Part shown: positions 61,915 to 64,000 of the stretch, piece after piece
Numbering within the stretch: the first letter of the stretch is position 1
How the letters are laid out: each line of letters opens with the position of its first letter
DNA from: Thermoplasmata archaeon
GTDB taxonomy: Archaea > Thermoplasmatota > Thermoplasmata > Lutacidiplasmatales > SKW197
Direction of reading: 5' to 3'
Assembly (NCBI GenBank): GCA_038874435.1
Contig: JAVZCK010000007.1
Coordinates: 41,023 to 105,022 of the forward strand
Length of the DNA stretch: 64,000 nt
Made by a program: the position numbers and the translations under genes
Notes under the pieces: generated by a model
Told to the model about the DNA's origin: nothing
The model's database searches: none
What the model saw: only the letters and a program-made list of their open reading frames with translations

Positions 61915-62852
61915 TTTTTCACCTCCACTATGCTTTTTGCCTTTCTTACAATGCTTTCCACACTCAAACCGTACTTTTTGAGCAATGGTTCTGGTTCACC
62001 AGATTCACCAAATGTGTCAGGCACACCTACGCGCTTAACAAATGTAGGGTAATGCTCTGAAACAACCTCTGCAACCGCAGCACCCAAACCCGTGCTCACA
62101 GTATGCTCCTCTACAGTCACGATTCCTTTTGTCTCCCTTGCACATTTCACAATGGTTTTGATATCTATGGGCTTGATCGTGTGAATATTTATTACCCTTG
62201 CGGAAATTCCATGGTTTTTCAGTTCATTAGATGCTTGAAGAGCTGTGGAAACCATACTACCTGTGGCAATAATTGTAACATCACTACCGTCTAGAAGCAC
62301 TTGTGCCTCTCCCACTCTGAAATCCTGCCCTTCGGTAATTGTTGGTAGGTCTTGCCGAACGAGACGAACATAAACTGGTCCTGGGTAATCCACAACATTC
62401 TTTATTATTTCACGGGTCTGGGGAGCATCACAAGGTGAGAAAATTGCAATGTTGGGCATGGAACGCATTAGCCCTAGGTCCTCACACATCTGGTGGCTGG
62501 CTCCATCACCACCAACTGTCAACCCAGCATGGGTTGCTACAATCCTTACCTTAAGATTCGGATAGCAAATCGACTGCCTCACCTGGTCATAAGCTCTCCC
62601 AGTTGCAAAAACGGCAAAGGTTGACACAAAAGGAATTTTTCCAGAATAGGCAAGCCCTGCTGCAATGCTCATCAGGTTCTGCTCTGCTATGCCAACATTG
62701 AAAAACCGTTCTGGGAATGCCTTCCCAAAAAGGGCGGTTTTAGTTGATGATGAAAGGTCAGCATCAAGAACTACTATTTCCTTCCTTTCTTTCCCAAGTT
62801 CCACGAGAGTTTTGCCGTACGCATCTCTCAAACTTTCCTTTTTCCAGTTCAT
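61911..62852 (-). CDS. Transketolase C-terminal subunit
   Basis: A 313-residue protein with the pyrimidine-binding and C-terminal domains of transketolase. [33 protein letters not shown] (with the cofactor-activating glutamate), GGDGASHQ and [12 protein letters not shown] are visible. It pairs with the N-terminal subunit to make a split enzyme, as in many archaea. Its start overlaps the N-terminal subunit gene by four bases. Confidence 0.95.
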   Translation of the reverse strand: MNWKKESLRDAYGKTLVELGKERKEIVVLDADLSSSTKTALFGKAFPERFFNVGIAEQNLMSIAAGLAYSGKIPFVSTFAVFATGRAYDQVRQSICYPNLKVRIVATHAGLTVGGDGASHQMCEDLGLMRSMPNIAIFSPCDAPQTREIIKNVVDYPGPVYVRLVRQDLPTITEGQDFRVGEAQVLLDGSDVTIIATGSMVSTALQASNELKNHGISARVINIHTIKPIDIKTIVKCARETKGIVTVEEHTVSTGLGAAVAEVVSEHYPTFVKRVGVPDTFGESGEPEPLLKKYGLSVESIVRKAKSIVEVKK

Positions 62853-63679
62853 AGCGTATCACCGAGTTCTTTCATTGCTCTTTCTGCCTCTTCCTTGTTT
62901 GGTGGCTTTCCATGGAAACTCACATTGTTCTCCATGAAGGAAACACCCTTACCTTTTACAGTCTTTGCAATGACCATTGTGGGCTTTCCCTTTACACCCC
63001 AACTTTCCTCAATCGCCTTCCCTATTTCCCTGTAATCATGCCCATTGATTTCAATCACGTGCCAGCCGAATGCCTCCCATTTATTTTTCAGCGGTTCAAG
63101 GCACATTATGTTTTCAGTGCAGCCATCAATCTGAAGATTGTTCCTATCCAGAAAGACAGTCAGATTATCTAATTTGTAATGATGTGCGGTCATTGCTGCC
63201 TCCCAGATTTGACCGCTTTCGCTTTCGCCATCGCCAATCATTGCGTAAACTCTGTATTCCTTTTTGTCAATTTTGCCAGCTAGAGCCATACCACATGCGA
63301 CAGACAGCCCCTGACCAAGTGAACCAGTAGATGCCTCAATTCCGGGCAATTTCCTTGCATCTGGATGCCCCTGAAGTCGTGAGTTGATTTTTCTGAGTGT
63401 AAGCAACTCCTCTTTCGGAAAGTAACCGCTTTCAGCGAGCACAGCATAGAGTGCAGGGACTCCGTGACCTTTACTTAAAACAAATCTATCTCTATCAGCC
63501 CAGCCAGGGTCAGTAGGACGATGCCTCAGATACTTGAAGTAGAGAGCAACAAGGATATCCGTGGCAGATAAGCTACCACCAGGGTGCCCTGATTGTGCAT
63601 TGTAAATCATCCTTATAATGTGTCTCCTCACGACAATGGCCTTCTCTGTCAGGAATTTTATTTCTTCATCTGTGAGCAT
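62849..63679 (-). CDS. Transketolase N-terminal subunit
   Basis: A 276-residue thiamine-diphosphate-binding half of transketolase. SGHPGGSLSATDILVALYF, KGHGVPALYA, GSLGQGLSVACGMALA and the TPP/Mg motif GDGESESGQIWEAAM...NNLQIDG are present. It leads the operon N-subunit, C-subunit, aldolase, TPR-ATPase. A TATA-like CCTTATCTATTATG lies about 25-38 bases before the ATG. Confidence 0.95.
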   Translation of the reverse strand: MLTDEEIKFLTEKAIVVRRHIIRMIYNAQSGHPGGSLSATDILVALYFKYLRHRPTDPGWADRDRFVLSKGHGVPALYAVLAESGYFPKEELLTLRKINSRLQGHPDARKLPGIEASTGSLGQGLSVACGMALAGKIDKKEYRVYAMIGDGESESGQIWEAAMTAHHYKLDNLTVFLDRNNLQIDGCTENIMCLEPLKNKWEAFGWHVIEINGHDYREIGKAIEESWGVKGKPTMVIAKTVKGKGVSFMENNVSFHGKPPNKEEAERAMKELGDTL

Positions 63680-63982
63680 GCTCTCGCTTTGCGATAACGC
63701 ACATAATAGATAAGGTTTGTTGTTTGTTCATGACTTCGGAAGGTTGGTATGAGCCACACAAGCTTTTACGCTGTCCCTTACCAATTTTCCACAGAGAAAA
63801 TGAAATCAGAGGAGTAAACCATACTTTCATGTATTTGTTAAATGGTTCGTATGATGAAAGTGCGTTAAAAAGGACGGAAATGTTTGAAGTTTATGGAGCG
63901 TTATGTCCATAATTGGAAGAGTTTTCTCTCTTCAGACACAGTTCGAAAAGGAGTTTTTACCTAAAGTTTAGGCGGTAGTGTT
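63680..63982. other. 303-base divergent intergenic region
   Basis: It contains the transketolase promoter on the minus strand and the upstream region of a gene starting at 63983. A 60-codon plus-strand frame lies inside it. No RNA gene is recognisable. Confidence 0.4.
63730..63912 (+). CDS. Possible small protein (60 residues), doubtful
   Basis: A frame MTSEGWYEPHKLLRCP... ending GALCP. There is no clear ribosome site, TATA box at the right spacing, or family. It is listed only because the region is otherwise empty. Confidence 0.15.
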   Translation: MTSEGWYEPHKLLRCPLPIFHRENEIRGVNHTFMYLLNGSYDESALKRTEMFEVYGALCP

Positions 63983-64000
63983 ATGAAGGGTATCGTTGCG
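63983..64000 (+). CDS. Start of a gene cut by the window edge
   Basis: ATG at 63983 (MKGIVA...) after GGCGGTAG. Only six codons are seen; identity unknown. Confidence 0.3.

Overview
The window is a gene-dense stretch of an archaeal chromosome, moderately AT-rich, with genes on both strands. Archaeal markers include TATA-binding protein, Orc1/Cdc6, an LSm protein, ribosomal protein eL37, archaeal DnaG, the regulator-kinase RbkR, the archaeosine enzyme RaSEA and an Lhr-type helicase. Many genes have a TATA box 22-32 bases before the start codon and no Shine-Dalgarno site, so their mRNAs are probably leaderless. Genes inside operons carry GGTG/GGTGA sites. Giant NosD-type surface proteins, DUF835 and KaiC-like proteins, V4R proteins and NGL-type juxtamembrane repeats suggest the Thermoplasmatota. 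That placement is inference; no rRNA or tRNA gene was found in the window.

Layout. 1-2146: the start-proximal part of a secreted subtilisin. 2361-4893: an operon LSm - eL37 - PurF - lone asparagine-synthetase domain. 5261-10517: PurB, an M18 aminopeptidase, a convergent DUF59/zinc-finger pair, a 0.7-kb gap, then TBP and a TatD-like hydrolase. 10525-16944: a 2139-residue membrane-spanning beta-helix protein with cytosolic KaiC-like/DUF835 domains. 17100-21218: PurD, a surface protein with carboxypeptidase-regulatory-like domains, and a small membrane protein paired with a double winged-helix regulator. 21224-26766: Lhr-type helicase, DNA methyltransferase and a probable type II endonuclease. 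27123-29361: V4R - KaiC-like ATPase - Orc1/Cdc6.

29478-36533: an ABC exporter pair, Maf, a GH57 glycosidase anchored to the membrane and an MgtC/DUF4010 membrane protein. 36530-37470: ubiquitin-like sulfur carrier plus MTA phosphorylase. 37597-38875: a putative secreted peptide overlapping a membrane-embedded Cas4-like nuclease. 38869-41699: DnaG plus a Lon-like AAA+ ATPase without a protease domain. 41975-46388: small unknown genes, a surface protein, and RbkR - RaSEA. 46551-56337: two alpha-helical repeat proteins (712 and 1625 residues) ending in the same C4HC3 zinc finger and a coiled-coil protein with duplicated zinc ribbons, with NfeD and an M29-like aminopeptidase between them. 56563-64000: a radical SAM protein with an apparent CTG start, a CoA-binding protein, a membrane protein, and the operon split transketolase - transaldolase-like aldolase - AAA/TPR regulator.

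Themes: purine synthesis (PurF, PurB, PurD), a large envelope and surface-polymer component, information processing and nucleic-acid defence, and several multi-domain proteins that appear to link sensing to ATPase or scaffold functions. I saw no CRISPR array, insertion sequence, rRNA or convincing tRNA.
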